A stretch of DNA of 64,000 bases from NCBI GenBank assembly GCA_019722365.1, contig JADFUC010002279.1, positions 1 through 64,000 on the forward strand, in the 5' to 3' direction. Source of the stretch: Lithospermum erythrorhizon (Eukaryota; Streptophyta; Magnoliopsida; Boraginales; Boraginaceae). The notes beneath the pieces were generated by a model. It was not told the DNA's origin. It worked only from the letters and a program-made list of their open reading frames with translations, and searched no databases. The stretch's first letter is position 1; every line of letters begins with the position of its first letter. Position numbers and translations under genes: made by a program. Below, piece after piece: positions 34,441 to 46,661 of this stretch.

Positions 34441-34735
34441 AGGCCGAATATATATAATGTGAGTATGGTGTACTCAACTCTTATGGATGAAGCAAATGCT
34501 TGAGGAGTATAATGTGTGTCAAAATGCCATGATCTTGTATTGTGATAATTTGAGTGCCATCAATATATCAAAAAATCCTGTCCAGCATAGTCGAACCAAA
34601 CATATTGATATCAGGCACCATTTTATACGAGGTGGTAGAGACGGGTGGCGTCACTTGAACATGTGATGCGGACAACTTTGCGGACATTTTTTGCTAAGGC
34701 CTCGGATGCGGCTAAGTTTTGAATCCTTGAGATCG
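34441..34735 (+). pseudogene. RNase H, SIRE-like element
   Basis: The frame continues as ILYCDNLSAINISKNPVQHS and RTKHIDIRHHFIR (about 34535-34630), the conserved end of copia RNase H, then a degraded tail with ADIF and KA pieces near 34675-34700. RNase H removes the RNA strand during cDNA synthesis. Confidence 0.75.
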
Positions 34736-35150
34736 TCTCTTAGTTGTGTGTTGATCAATAACAATTAAAGAAGAGTTGTAGCAGCTTATTATTATTGTAA
34801 CAAGTGTTCTTGACAGTGTGAAGAGAACATGGATTCTCGTGAGGTTAAGTCAGAAGCTATAAGCGGATGTGCAGAAGCTGTGGAGTGAGTTATGAATTGG
34901 CGGGAAAAAGAAAAGAGAATCGTTTGATGACTCGGTACATGATAGTTATTAGCTATTTATCTGGTGAGATCTTGTCTAAATCTCGCATTTCCATTTTAAA
35001 CGCTTACCATAAGCAATCCTTTTCAATAATTAAAACCGTCATTAAAACCTTCTATTCCATATTACTCTGTTCATAAATCATCCTTTAAAGGCCTCAATCT
35101 ATGTGACACAAGAATTTCTGCATTAAATGACCTTTATTTCTGCTTTTGCT
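34736..35150. other. Spacer between pol and the env-like gene
   Basis: AT-rich sequence after the end of pol with no recognisable motif; in SIRE elements a spacer at this position separates pol from the downstream gene. Confidence 0.35.
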
Positions 35151-37250
35151 AAAACGTCGTCGGTAAGTATGGTGAAGACACGCCGAGGTTTGAATACTTC
35201 CGGAAGGCCGCAAAGGGAAAGACAAGTCTGAGAACCGGAGATGAAACATGCGTAGAGTTCAGACCCTCTATTGTAAACATGAAGGGTCCTAAGGCGAAAA
35301 GTTAGAAACCAAAAACTCGAACCTCGAAGCAGTAGTAGAAGAGGCCGTGCAGGTCCCGATGCCCGGCGAGGAGCATCCCCCTGTGGTTATTGACACGAGT
35401 GGGCGAGACTAGGCAGTGCCTTAATTATCTTCCGTGGGTTGATTACACAAATGCGGGGAACTAGATAACCACAGCTTCAGACACTTTCATGATGCGAGAT
35501 GATGATGTAGAGGTGAGAAAGGTCACAATAATAGTTGAAATTAATGATGAAGAGATGGTGGAGGAAGTGGGTGAGGTATTTGAAGATGAGTCCTTGACGC
35601 TCTTGGGTATGTTAGATATCGAAGCTGCAAGTCGGCCGGTTCATCGGCTAAGCCGTGCATTGTTAATGGCGAGGTGTGAACCGTCTACTTGTTAAGATAC
35701 GTGGAAGATGATGTTGAAGATTGTGGTCCTGCTTGGCCCGAGAATGTATGGCTGATAAAGTGCGGTCATGTTGCGGAGGATGTGGTACCCGGATATTTGC
35801 GAGAGGACAGCTGAAGCTTGAAGCAATGAAAGAACAGTGTCAAAACCCCTTTTCAATGGCCATTCTTGTTCCCGGATGATGCATTAGGAGCATCGTCTTT
35901 GGGAGGAGTATGTCCTCTGACATACCAAGAGTTAGTGCCACAAAGCCTACGACTGAAGAGGCTCATGGGGATGATGCTCAAGGTGGTACTAACACCTTGG
36001 ATGAAGACACTGTGTTCCCTTCTCCGGAAACAAAGAAATCCAAGAAGAGGAAACTGAAGAAAATAAGTGAAACCGGCCACTTTCGAGGCAAAATTGTCAA
36101 AAGAAGAAAGGCTGCCAAGAGAGCTAGAAGAGCCAGAAAGGGCAAGAAAAGGCTGCGTTGAGCCTGAGGTTGCTAGGCGTCTGGCTACGAAGGAAAAGTG
36201 AAAGGCGCGGGGTACCACGTAAATGCCTTGCGTACGTCGATGACGAATGGTACTTTGAACAAGAACAACAAGCCAATGATCACGATGAGGACTCGGATGA
36301 AGAAGATATTCTTCTTTGTGATGGAAAAGAAGGAGGAAAATGAGCCAAATCCCCGGATAAATGAAAAGCAAGGGGTGAGGGTAAGGAATCGAAGAATTCC
36401 GAAGAATGTAGTCGATGTTCCTTGATGTGTCTCTTAACTCTGAAGAAGCAATGGCCAGGTGGAAGTTTGTGGCCAACCGACGAGTAGCTGCTGAGAAGTT
36501 ATTGTCTAAATCGACGTAGAAGAACTCCAACATCATGGGGATTCTTGAGGAGAATTTAGTCATGGCCGTATGGAGGTTCTTTAGCTACCTTTATCCGAAG
36601 AACGTCGAGGGAGTTCATATGCGACATGTAAAGCATTGATGATACTACCGGTCCTCGTAAATCCTGGTAGCCTTCATGATAAATACGCTTTGTTTTCTCC
36701 CGGTTGATAAATGATCACTTTGAAGACGAATAAGAGGTGTGGGTATAATTTGAGGACCAGAGATATAGTCAAAGTGTTAACTGCTGGCGTGGTTGACACA
36801 TGGCTTTGTGAGGCGCCATCTTCCAAGTTGAGTGTGAAGTATGTTGTGCTGCATAAGATAGGAGTTAGGGTGGATTCCCAGCTACTCGCCTTTAGTGTAT
36901 ACGAAGCATTAGGAAAGTTCTTGTATATGGTAGGGACCGGTCTTTCCTTTGAATGGGAAGGTGCTTTCTTGTCGAAATCAACTTTCAGCGTACCCTTCGC
37001 GTCTTTGTCATGAAAGCCCGATCCGTATCCAAAAATAATCTGCGGCGTTCTTACGAGCTAGCCTTGATGATATTCGAGCATCGATGATGTTGAGGGAGCT
37101 GAATTCGAGGAGTGCATTACCGTCGCTCTGGGCGATGGAAAGGAACTCGTGGCCTATGTACTGCAGGGACCTCGAGGCTGAAGAAGACACCTCCACCACT
37201 TACCGTGTACGGTGCAGCTATTTGAAGGAAGAGATTAGGTATTTGAGCCG
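35150..37250 (+). pseudogene. Env-like third gene of the SIRE-like element
   Basis: Starting near MVKTRRG (35170) there are long stretches rich in charged residues, including an acidic segment (35489-35620) and a lysine/arginine-rich segment that resembles a nuclear-localisation run (about 36030-36150). Further on, SVKYVVLHKIG (36831-36863) and a following ALGKFLYMVGT (about 36900-36940) recall the env-like ORF found downstream of pol in SIRE/Maximus elements. Function of this ORF is unknown even in intact relatives. It is broken into several frames. The minus-strand 236-codon ORF at 35853-36563 is its antisense shadow. Confidence 0.65.
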
Positions 37251-37399
37251 GGGTGATTCGAACTGGCGTGGCTCGTAAGTCGTGTTAGAGGCAAAAGCTG
37301 GCGGGGAGGCGGTGAGGATGATGTTGGTGTTGATGATCGTGCAATGCGATGGTGTTCTTGTCGAGAGATTGAACTAGTGTCCTTTGGCTATGTTTTTGG

Positions 37400-37418
37400 G
37401 ACAAATAGGGGGAGATGT
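37400..37418 (+). other. Polypurine tract candidate
   Basis: ACAAATAGGGGGAGATG is a typical copia polypurine stretch, but it lies about 265 bases before the 3' LTR, as often in SIRE elements, so it may be an internal tract. Confidence 0.4.
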
Positions 37419-37682
37419 CCGGAATGGAGGAACCCTATGGTGGAGTTTTTTTCTTGTTCTAGTTATCATGTGATATGTTACTTTTTGGATGTGTGGTGGT
37501 GTAAGCCGTATGTGGCTTTAGTTTCGTTTATATTGACATTCTGTCTTTGGCCGGTATCGGCGCTATTGTATTGACAGTTGGTCGTATGTTGTTCGTATAC
37601 AATCGTTAGCATGGTATTCTGTTGTGTTTTCTACTTGCGGATATTTACTCTTCTATTTGCGGGTATATACACTTGTGTGACG

Positions 37683-38360
37683 TGTAGGGTTCTCAAGAGT
37701 ACCGGAAGATACCGTCTAAAAATAAATAAAGTATATTGACGGCTTGTTTATTAATTGCGAAGGAAAGGATTCATTTATCGTAATGCCAGATGGAGTTTTG
37801 GGTGTATAGCGATATTTGCTATAGCGTTGCATGTTCTACCCAGTATATTATGCCTTCGTTTGCGAGGCCGAAGATAGTGCAAAAACAAGAGTGTATTACG
37901 CTTATTGTATTGAAGCATAGAGCTTTGTGTGAGAGTTTAGTGTATAAATTTGAATGTGCGGAATTATTACTATAAACTCCTTTAGTTGTGTACAACTATA
38001 CGTGACGCTTTGAATTTACGACAGTTTTATTCTTACGAAGATCATTGTAGTTTGACTTACTAGGGATAGTAGTGCATAGTGAAGGATAATGGTGTTATAG
38101 TCGTAGAACTGAACTTATACGTCGGTGGAGTAGAATAGAGAAGAGAATGGGGAAGCGTTAAGACCTGTTTGTAATTCTTGATCATATTGAACTCTGCCGT
38201 TGGGCAATACGCCTCCCAGGGCGTAAGGTCAACGTTTTTTAGCCATTTGGTAGATTCTGGCTGTGTGTTTTTATTTTGGTGTTGTTTTCTACACAATTGT
38301 TGTTGGTCATTGATTCTGTTGAAAGTTGGTGCGTAACATTGTCACTTTGAGAAGGTTACA
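37683..38360 (+). mobile_element. 3' LTR of the SIRE-like element
   Basis: Starts TGTAGGGTTC and ends GAAGGTTACA. It is the partner of 30350-31036, with many single-base and short indel differences. Confidence 0.85.
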
Positions 38361-38389
38361 ATTTCCACCAGTTAAAAGCGCATTTACTT

Positions 38390-40290
38390 GGTGAAGAGCA
38401 TGGGATTACTATTTGTAGAAAGCAACAACGACTCGCGGCAATGCAAATTTGGAAGATGAATTTGAAAGAGAAATGATGCGGACTTGGGGAGGTTCCACTT
38501 TGGCTTGTGAAAGTGTAACAGAGTCTGCCTTAAAGAAAAAATGTCTTGTTTTTCACCTATCATGACATCATTTGGTATTCAAGCCAGAGACCAATTGGAT
38601 CAAGAAATTGCAAGAATGTTTTATACTGGAGGCTTGCCATTCAATCTTGCAAGAAATCCACATTAGCATAGGTCTTATCGGTTCTTTGCTATGACCAAAA
38701 TTGATGGTTATGTACCTCTGGTTATAATAGCTCAGTTAACCTTATTGCGGCAAGAAAAAAACAATGTCAGTTATTAGGTGCCCGGCATGGAAAGAAAAGA
38801 AATTTGGCGATTGTGAGTGATGGTTGGAGAGCGTCTTACAAAGAAAGCCTTTGATTGGTACGCCAAGCTGCTTCTTGCCAGTAGTCTACACCGAGAAATT
38901 TTGTGAATTGTTTCGGCGAAGTGAAAGATAGATTTTTATTATTTGATTTGATGAAAGAAGTTATCAATGAAGTGGGACATCAAAAATAATGCCGAAATAA
39001 TTCTTACAATATCAGAGTGGCATTTGGAGAAGATGTAGAAATGCATTTCCCATCTATTGGACACCGTGTGTTGTTCGTCCCACTTAATGCTTGCTTTGAA
39101 AAATATTTGTGCGACAAAACATGTGGAAGGAATGTAAATATGAGAAGTGTAATTGGATAATCGGCGTTGTTCATGGGGATGCGCTCGCAATAAAACATTT
39201 CATTATGAACGTAACATGAGGCTAGCGATTTTAGTAAGTTACTATATACTTAAGTACTTTGGTTGTTGATAACGTTTTGCCTTTATCATTGTGATGCTTA
39301 AAGACTAAAGCTTATAAAAAAGGGTCTTCAAGCCATGGTTATAAGTGAGGAGTGGTCTACTTATAGAGAAGATGACATTGGGAAAGCAAATTTTGTTAAA
39401 GAGAAGATTGTGAATGATGATTGGTGGGAAAAAGTGTCTTATATTATTGATTTCACAAAACCTATATATGATATGATTAGATTTTGTGACACTGACAAGC
39501 CATGCCTTCACTTGGTATATGAGATGTGGGATTCTATGATCGAAAAGGTGAAGCTTGAGATATACAAGAAAGAAAATCGTTCATCGTCTGAATTTAGTAT
39601 CTTCTATGATGTTGTTTATGGGATCTTAGTGGCTCGTTGGACGAAGAATAACACTCCTCTACATTGTCTAGCTCACTCTTTAAATCCAAGGTATATGATT
39701 TAATTATATGATTTATTTTTTATTTTTATTTCATTGCCACATATATATAACACGTTTTGTATGTTGTAGATTTTATAGTGATGAATGGCTAAATGAGGAT
39801 TCCTCCAGACTTGGTCCCCATAGAGATGAGGAAATCTCACGTGAGAGAATGAAGTGTTTTCGAAGATTGTTTTCAAGTGATAATGATCATAAGAAAGTTA
39901 GGGATGAATATGCATTATTTTCAATGAAGATGGGTACTTTTGAGGATTTAACAAGCATTTCAATGATGTCTGTTATGGAACCTAAGAGTTGGTGGGCTAA
40001 CTTTGGTGCCCAAACTCCTCTCCTCTAAACTTTGGCTTTTAAGTTCTTCAGAACAGCGCAGTTCTCTTCTTGTGTAGGCGTAATTAGATCTTTTTACTAA
40101 ATTCGTTCATTTTCGGCTTAGAAGGAACGAAGTTGAATCAGTGGAGTGCTTAGATTTGGTTTAAATCACAAAAATCTCATTGTTTTATCGAGAATTAGAT
40201 CCCGATGTGGTGAAAAGCCAAAATGTGAATGTTGGTGGAGATGAGTTTAATTCTATGGAAGATGTGGGATTCATGGAGTTTGCGGACCTC
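38390..40290 (+). pseudogene. hAT transposase, central and C-terminal part
   Basis: Near 38595-38660 the frame reads DQEIARMFYTGGLPFNLAR, part of the DUF659-like domain. The best open stretch, 39335-39690, contains PIYDMIRFCDTDKPCLHLVY, WDSMIEKVK and PLHCLAHSLNPR. A canonical 79-base intron (GTATAT at 39691, AG at 39769) joins LNPR in frame to FYSDEWLNED. The following exon ends with MEPKSWWANFGAQTPLL (to 40025), part of the hAT dimerisation domain; a degraded tail with EDVGFMEFADL is near 40255-40290. The tryptophan pair (SWW) of the hAT C-terminus is present. Stops and frameshifts occur between 38650 and 39330 and after 40025, so it is likely inactive. Confidence 0.85.
39691..39769 (+). other. 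Intron in the hAT transposase gene
   Basis: The GT-AG intron is AT-rich with a long T-tract before TTGTAG; removing it restores the expected ...LNPR|FYSDEW... frame. Its survival shows that this part is not a processed copy. Confidence 0.75.
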
Positions 40291-40559
40291 ATTTAGATAG
40301 GCAGTTTTGAAAGTGATTCTTTCGTTGGTAACTTATTTTTGTTGCTTTAAGATATTAAAGTGTTTCATTTTGTTTTGTTGAGACTTATGTGTGACTATTT
40401 TATATTTTAATATATGGATATTTTTTTATTATATCTTTATTGACATATTCATGTCGTACCCGTATCCATAAATTTTTATTTAGGCGTTTCTAGTCGTTCC
40501 GCTTCGACTTAACGTCCCCGTGCCAGGCTTCGATTACTCTTGGCGCTAATCCATTCTGA

Positions 40560-40950
40560 TTTGTAGTCTACATTAACAGCCGTAGTCGGAGAAGATGGTG
40601 GTGAAGTAAGGGAGGCGGCGGTGGTGGTAGGTGGGGAGGGGGTGTTTATAATTTATTTACTTTTATTAATAACTTATAAAAAAATATTGATTAAAATGAT
40701 TTTTTTTTTGTTTTTGCTTTTTGATTATGAAAATACTAAATTATCCCTTGAAAAATGGAACATGGGGGAGGCACGTACGCCGAGAGTTTGTGAAGCCAAC
40801 GGAAAAGTTGGCGGAAATGACCAAGTTGAAATTTTTTTGAAACATGGGTGATCGAATGGATCATTTGAAACATGTGTGTCGAATGATGAGCGTTTTTGAA
40901 AGCATGTATGATCGAATGGTAGTTAGCCCGTTTCAAATGCATGCACATAT
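40560..40950 (-). repeat. Right inverted end of the hAT element
   Basis: Reverse complement partner of 28890-29210; the inverted words GATCGAATGG and TTTGAAACATG recur four times near 40840-40935. The inner part carries a short GGCGGTGGTGG stretch at 40615-40630. Confidence 0.75.
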
Positions 40951-43230
40951 TCGAATTTTCACCGCAGGAAACAAAAGAACAAAGCATATTTTCTCTTTGT
41001 TTTAGTTGTAGATATCATGGAAATATTGCATATTTAATAAAAAAAAATGGACTTTGGGATGATAATGCAGTACCAGCCTTTTTATTTATCAATTTTCTGC
41101 ATAATGTAATGAATAATTAGTATGTTCTCAATTATTGGCAGAGTTTTGAGTGAGATGGAGGATTTGGGAATTTGAGAAAGAAGGCGGAGATTTGAGATAT
41201 TAAAATTAGGCTAATTTGAGGAGAGGAAATGAGTATTTTATTCTAATTAATTAATGGTTGATGAAAATGATAAAAATAACTCATTAAACTGAGAGCTTGA
41301 AAATAAGCTTAGGTTCACAAGTCATATTAACATGTCCTTTAAACTATTCTATCACATTAGAGGTTTAAGAAATGTTTAACCATTACGAAGGATTCAGCTT
41401 AAATCATTGTGTCTAGTAGATTATCGAAAAACACGCCCAACTGCCTGAACCATGCATCTAACTGTTTAGATTTCACAGATGCAGGATTGTAATTTCTGAA
41501 ATCAATATTAAACAAAAGAATCAGCGACACGCGTCTCATGCTAGCAGTTACATTCCTTTCTATTCATTGTAGAAGTCGGTTTCCATGTTTCTCACTATCT
41601 CAATTTACTTAAACTAGGTGGCATGTGTGTGTGCGTCTATGTCATTTCCGATTAAATATTTTATTTACTTGATATTTATTCATGAAAAAAATGGGTTGAC
41701 ACATTAATTTTTATCTTTCTCATAGGAAATGAGATTTTTGAAATATATTTGGTTATAGATTGATGCATATTTGATCTGAAAGTTCATTTTACACAGTAAT
41801 GCGCATATATTTTTAAGTTTCTTTTTACAAAAGCATGCTTATAGATATAAAACTATAACTTTCTAGTGACAATGTGCAAGATTTTTGGTAACTACCTAAA
41901 TCATGGGGCTTGATTGTTGGGTTTCGATATTAAGAATAACGATTATAAATAAACTTGAGCAGAGGATTCTACGAATGATATAAAAATATATATACAAATG
42001 TAGCTTTCTTGAAGTTTTGCAGGAGGAATATATATGAGGAGGTATGAGTGACCAGCGTGAATTGTCTCTAAGAATACTGCGCTGACGTGAGCAGTATACA
42101 TGGCAAAGAAACTCTTAGAGCTCCTTTAAAGATTAAGGCGAGGAAGAGATTGGTAGGCTGAGATTTTACCTCTTACCTCCACCCAGAGGGAAAAAGAGAG
42201 GGTTTTGCCTTCACTTTCTCAGATGAGAAGTGAAAATAATGAATGGCAGTTTGTCATCAAGTTAGATCACTTTATATATAGTTCTCGAAGCCTAAAATTT
42301 AGGTCAATCACGGTGAAGTGGGGCGAAAACTCTTCCGCTCTTTTCTTGCCGCTTTGGTTGGTATGACTCCATGAGGGGTGTTCTAGAATCTTCCACTTGT
42401 GAATTCCATTTGACATGATCATTCGTGCTTTCGATTTCCCAGCGGTAAACTATGGTAAGATATGTGTCGTAAATACTCTTTGCACCCGTACTTATCTTGG
42501 GTGTATGAGTGATGTGATCTCGGTCAAATGCGAGTTGGCAATAATCACCGTCAGTTCTCAAGAGACGAGAAATCTAAACCGTGATATCCGGTTATACGAA
42601 TTTCATCTTGTATACAAGATGTATGGCTTCTGGCTTGTAGTATATCTGAGAACTGATCTTTTATAATCATAAATTATGGAAAGCGTTTGAAGCCGAGGGT
42701 CAAAGTACATTACTTACGTAAGTTGAAATTCGGATCACTCGGTCTAGGGCGCCATTTTAACATAAATTCTATGAGAAACTTCTTGAGAAGCAGATATCTG
42801 ATCTTCTAAATTCTCATGGTGGTCATTGATCGATATCGCAGTCCAAAACCGTTTTAAGCAAATATGCCTATGTATTGACTAGGTAGTCATTCTTCCTTCG
42901 ATCCAAGAAACTTGATCGGACAATCATATATTAATTAATGGTGTTACATTCAATAGTCAACACCGATTAGGGGACCTGATATCGTTGTCTTACAGGCTTG
43001 GAAGAGCAGGTTTTGCTTGTTGGAGTCACTTAGCTCGAGAACCTCTATAAAACTTTATATTGCAAATGAAATAATTTACATTACTCATAAGTAATAATTA
43101 TACACGTATATATATATATATATATATATGATCATAGGTCAAAACAATGATATATTTTATTGAATTTTGGAAGCTTAAAATTCCAAGTATTGCTTCTGAT
43201 AAATCATGAAGGCATATATAAAGAAACCTA
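40951..43230. other. Intergenic and LTR-like sequence
   Basis: 40951-41990 is AT-rich with nothing recognisable. 41990-43060 contains LTR-like text (CT-rich leader, TATATATAG at about 42275) and could be the 3' LTR of the minus-strand copia remnant to its right, but no matching partner LTR was found. An (AT)n tract lies at 43106-43129. Confidence 0.35.
43106..43129. repeat. (TA)n microsatellite
   Basis: Uninterrupted alternating TA of about 24 bases. Confidence 0.85.
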
Positions 43231-45720
43231 GGCTCACGTTATGACTAAGACCCGCATGGCGTGTCCTTGGGATCGATGCTTATGCATGTGCTTATCGTAC
43301 TTTGCTTTGGAGTCAGTGGTTTAGTTAAGGGGAGGCTCTTCACGATATCATCGATTAGGAACCTTACATATTCTAAGATGCTATACATCGGTTATCTCGT
43401 GAATAAGATGATCTTTCTATAAGTACATGTTTGGATACGTGATTTGATCTTGGTTCGCTTAGGCGACTATTGCTCGATGTTGTCCTGATATAACTCGGCT
43501 GGACATGATATTGGGGTACTACTCGAGAGTTCACTTAAATTTCTTGATCCGATTAAGCTTCGCCCCGCGGCTTTAACAGGTACATTTGTTGGATTTAGGC
43601 TACGATTACTGCTGCTCACTACTTGCCCGAGCGTTGCTTGTTAATTTAGGTAGAATACATAACTTGAGATGAATATAAATCTCATTGGTTTGGTGGCATC
43701 GGTGTAACCCTCATCAATAACTTTCATTATCCCATTTTGCGGTCTAGTGATTTTCACGGGACATGATTGGCTTGGCGGCTTGTTACACTCGAAGCATGCG
43801 ATGCGATGCGGGCGTGTACATAACATGACATACATGATGGATCACATGGGCGTGCCTAGGACACCATCCATCTTTCTTGAAGCCCCTCATTTGTCGGACA
43901 ATGAGCTGGCGTGTGCATCTCATAGGGAGTTCCTTCCTTGGAGTATTCATCTTAATTATTTTCCTTGCTTTATCGATAGCAGTATTTTGGCTCAATCCAG
44001 TGCTTCTAGATGGAATCTCTATGGGAATTTAATTTCATGAATATGATGAGCTTCTCTATGTCTTTCATAGAAACACCTCATGTAGCGAAAGCAGTTAGGT
44101 ATGTAAGTTTTCTATGATCGGTATGTAAATGCACATGCATGTTATAAATGTAATACATTAACCTTCTTTGTATACACCCAAGAATCTTCTTCATTCTTAA
44201 TGAAACCCGAGCTCTTTAATTGACTTCATTAAAATGAATATTCCAAGCTTATTAATCTTGCTTAAGTCCATAAATGGATAACATGGCTTGCATGCCTTAA
44301 CTAGGTCACAGGACATACGAATCTGAAGATTTGTCTCGCTTGAACAACTACTTGAATTCCCGTTAAAGGAATCCGGTCTTTACATCCATCTTCCAAATCT
44401 CATAATCATAATAGGCGGTGTTGTAAGATAATCCGGAATAGGTAAAACTGCTCAAATAGGAAAGGTTTCATGTCAATTCTTAATTTGTTTGAAACGCTTT
44501 GAATTTCTGAAATTACAGCCTTATAGACTGCTCATTTCCATCTTTATCGGTTTGCGTTTAAATACCCATTTGCACTCATTAGGTACAGCACGCCGGGTTG
44601 ATTCATCGATGTCAAACATTATTTTGGTACATTAAATGTATCTCGGATTTGTGGCTATAAGTCATTAAACCGAACTTGCTGCTCTGTGGGTTCATATGAA
44701 GAGAGGGCTCGCCACTTTCAATTAAGAAATATTCCCCATTACCACCTATCGGGTTCTTGAGGAGTTACATCCAGGCCTCCCCAGGGTAGTGTGAGTGCCG
44801 ATTTGGCTCGATCACGGTTTCAGGTGGATGAAGTTGAACTTTTCTGCATATGGAGGGGGCTCGCCTCTGAGGTGAATCGATCCGTTCTCAGCGTTGACTT
44901 CCTCGTTATCTTGAACAACTTCAGGGCTAAGCAACTACATATCTCTTGGCTAGAGTATTCTTCTCAAGAAAATTCCCATTTAAATACTTGATGAAAATAT
45001 TACTTTCATACTTGATAGAAGTAATACCCTTTGGTTTCTTTAGAATAACCAATGAAATAACATTTTCTGAATTTGGGTCCAAGCTTATGCGTGGTCAATT
45101 TCTTGACATAGGCTTCGCTACTCCAAATCATCGTATGACCCAATCTTGGGATGGTTCCCAAACCACACATCACATGTAAAAGTCTTACTTAAACTAATTT
45201 AGTTGGACATTTATTTAGTGTACATAGCGGGTTTGTAAAAGCATATCCCAAAAATTGACATTGGTAGTAGTTCGGATGTCTGCATCATGGATCAAGACCA
45301 TATCCAATAAAGTTCGATTTCTCCTTTCGACAACTCCGTTATGTTGAGGTGTTCGAGCGGGGAGTGATTTGTGATCTGATACCCTTTCCTACCACAACAT
45401 ATTGCTTTAAATACTTGACTTAGAAGTATTCTCCTTCTGTAAGACCGAAGCTTGCACTTAATCGTTTTATTGAGGTTGGTTCTCGACTCCTTTCTAAAAC
45501 TCTTTGAACTTTTCCAAAAGCTTCGTTCTTATACTTTATTAGAATATGTTGCAGCATCTATTATACTCGTGGTGAAAGTGATGAAGTATAGTCGCCTCCT
45601 CACAGCGGGAGTATTCGTTTAGTCACATGCGGCTAGAGTATGTATGATGCCCCATATTTGTTGCCCTACCCGCTCGTATCGGTGAAAGGGAGTGATTTGG
45701 TCATCTTTCTAGAAAGCATG
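43231..45720 (-). pseudogene. Tork-like Ty1/copia pol remnant: integrase to RNase H
   Basis: On the minus strand the order from right to left is integrase, RT, RNase H. VVERRNRTLLDMV (45334-45298) is the E-containing end of the integrase core; upstream near 45480-45530 are pieces like KYKNEAFGK. The linker that follows integrase has KCPTKLV, WFGNHPKIGSYDD and HKLGPK-type pieces (45220-45060). RT is poorly kept until MYVMLCTRP (43835-43809) and a GYTDA piece (about 43700). The RNase H end is near 43500-43270, with KPLTPK. Gag and protease are missing between 45720 and the adjacent LTR, and the element is broken throughout. Confidence 0.7.
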
Positions 45721-45727
45721 ATTCGCG

Positions 45728-46647
45728 TGTTAGAAATACGTGCATATTGATTTCTTTAATTATGCCATTCTGACGATTGTTGTAGCAATTCATTTACTAG
45801 TTTTTAGGTAAATGAGATTACTTAAACTAAGTGTTGATATTAGTAATTTATAGAATTACTAAATAGCACTCATGATAATATTCGAGGTTGTATGCGATTC
45901 TTTAGATACCAAATGCGTGATCGTTATAATAATACTAATTGTCAATTATATGACTAATATTATCGAGCTCAAAAGATCGCGCCTGTAGAGTGGCGTTAGA
46001 ATCTTATTTCATGTATGAAATTAAATCGTGATTGCTAAATTGGGGAATTAAAAATACTAGATATTGATGAGAGAGTTTCATTGATAATGTAAAATACAAA
46101 TTGGGCAGAAACCAAATCAATTAACTTGCTGATTCAATTGTGATTTAACAGAGAAAGCGTTAGTGCACTTTGTTGATTCTTTACTCGTTAGCATTCGTTT
46201 TAGTTAGCAGTTTTTAACGGGTAGGTTTCGTTGGTTAGTCGAGCCATTCCGGGTTAAATAAAGGAAGAAGCTATAAGATATTTAGAAAATAAAAACCTTA
46301 GATTTTCATCTTCCTCCTTTCCCAAGCGCGCCCTACCACTTATTCCTTAATTGAGTCAAAGTTTTTTACTCGAATTTGTTCTCTGATGATCTTGTGATTA
46401 GCGAGTCGATCGGCGTGGATCGAATTGCTCTGTGGACAAATTGGAGGCATACACCTTTGTGATGCTAAAAGCTAAGTAATCCAACGGAGGCTTCGTGAGA
46501 TAATAGTTGGTAAATTCATTGTAATCTTTGGTTATACGTATATGTATATATGTATTTTATATTGTAATTCGTTTATATACATTTATTCGATCTTGGTTGC
46601 ATTTGTTTATGTTTTTAAATATGAACAAGTTGCATATTTTTCCAACA
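45728..46647 (+). mobile_element. Ty1/copia LTR, relative of the solo LTR at 9632-10635
   Basis: Begins TGTTAGAAATACGTGC and ends GCATATTTTTCCAACA. It aligns, inverted, with 9632-10635. The sequence right after the end, GTGGCATCATGTGC, resembles a copia primer binding site, so the LTR is read on the plus strand and would be a 5' LTR. The flanks TCGCG and GTGGC are not a target duplication. It abuts the minus-strand copia remnant on the left but is in the opposite direction, so the two are probably separate insertions. Confidence 0.75.
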
Positions 46648-46661
46648 GTGGCATCATGTGC
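46648..46661 (+). other. Primer binding site candidate
   Basis: GTGGCATCATGTGC directly follows the LTR end and differs from the copia consensus GTGGTATCAGAGCC at a few bases. Confidence 0.45.

Larger units (their letters stand above)
30350..38360 (+). mobile_element. SIRE-like Ty1/copia retrotransposon with env-like gene, complete structure
   Basis: LTRs of about 680 bases (30350-31036 and 37683-38360) bracket 6.6 kb that contains, in order, a primer binding site, gag, protease, integrase, reverse transcriptase, RNase H, and a long third coding region resembling the env-like gene of SIRE elements. The order protease-integrase-RT is diagnostic of Ty1/copia. All frames carry stops or frameshifts in this sequence. 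The insertion splits a hAT transposase gene, so it is younger than that element. No clean 5 bp target duplication was seen, possibly because of sequence noise. Confidence 0.85.
28885..40950 (+). mobile_element. hAT transposon with long inverted ends, split by a SIRE-like copia element
   Basis: The two ends are inverted copies of each other: 28890-29210 and 40560-40950. Inside, on the plus strand, are a BED-finger-like N-terminal fragment (about 29970-30200) and a hAT transposase body (38450-40290). A complete copia element (30350-38360) sits between them, so removing it would leave a hAT element of about 4 kb, a normal size. Typical hAT terminal repeats are only 10-25 bases, so inverted ends of 300-390 bases are unusual. 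I could not fix the outermost base or the 8 bp target duplication. Confidence 0.75.

Noticed and set aside
35853..36563. 236-codon minus-strand ORF
   Set aside because: Antisense to the env-like gene of the SIRE-like element, whose plus-strand frames fit the lineage.
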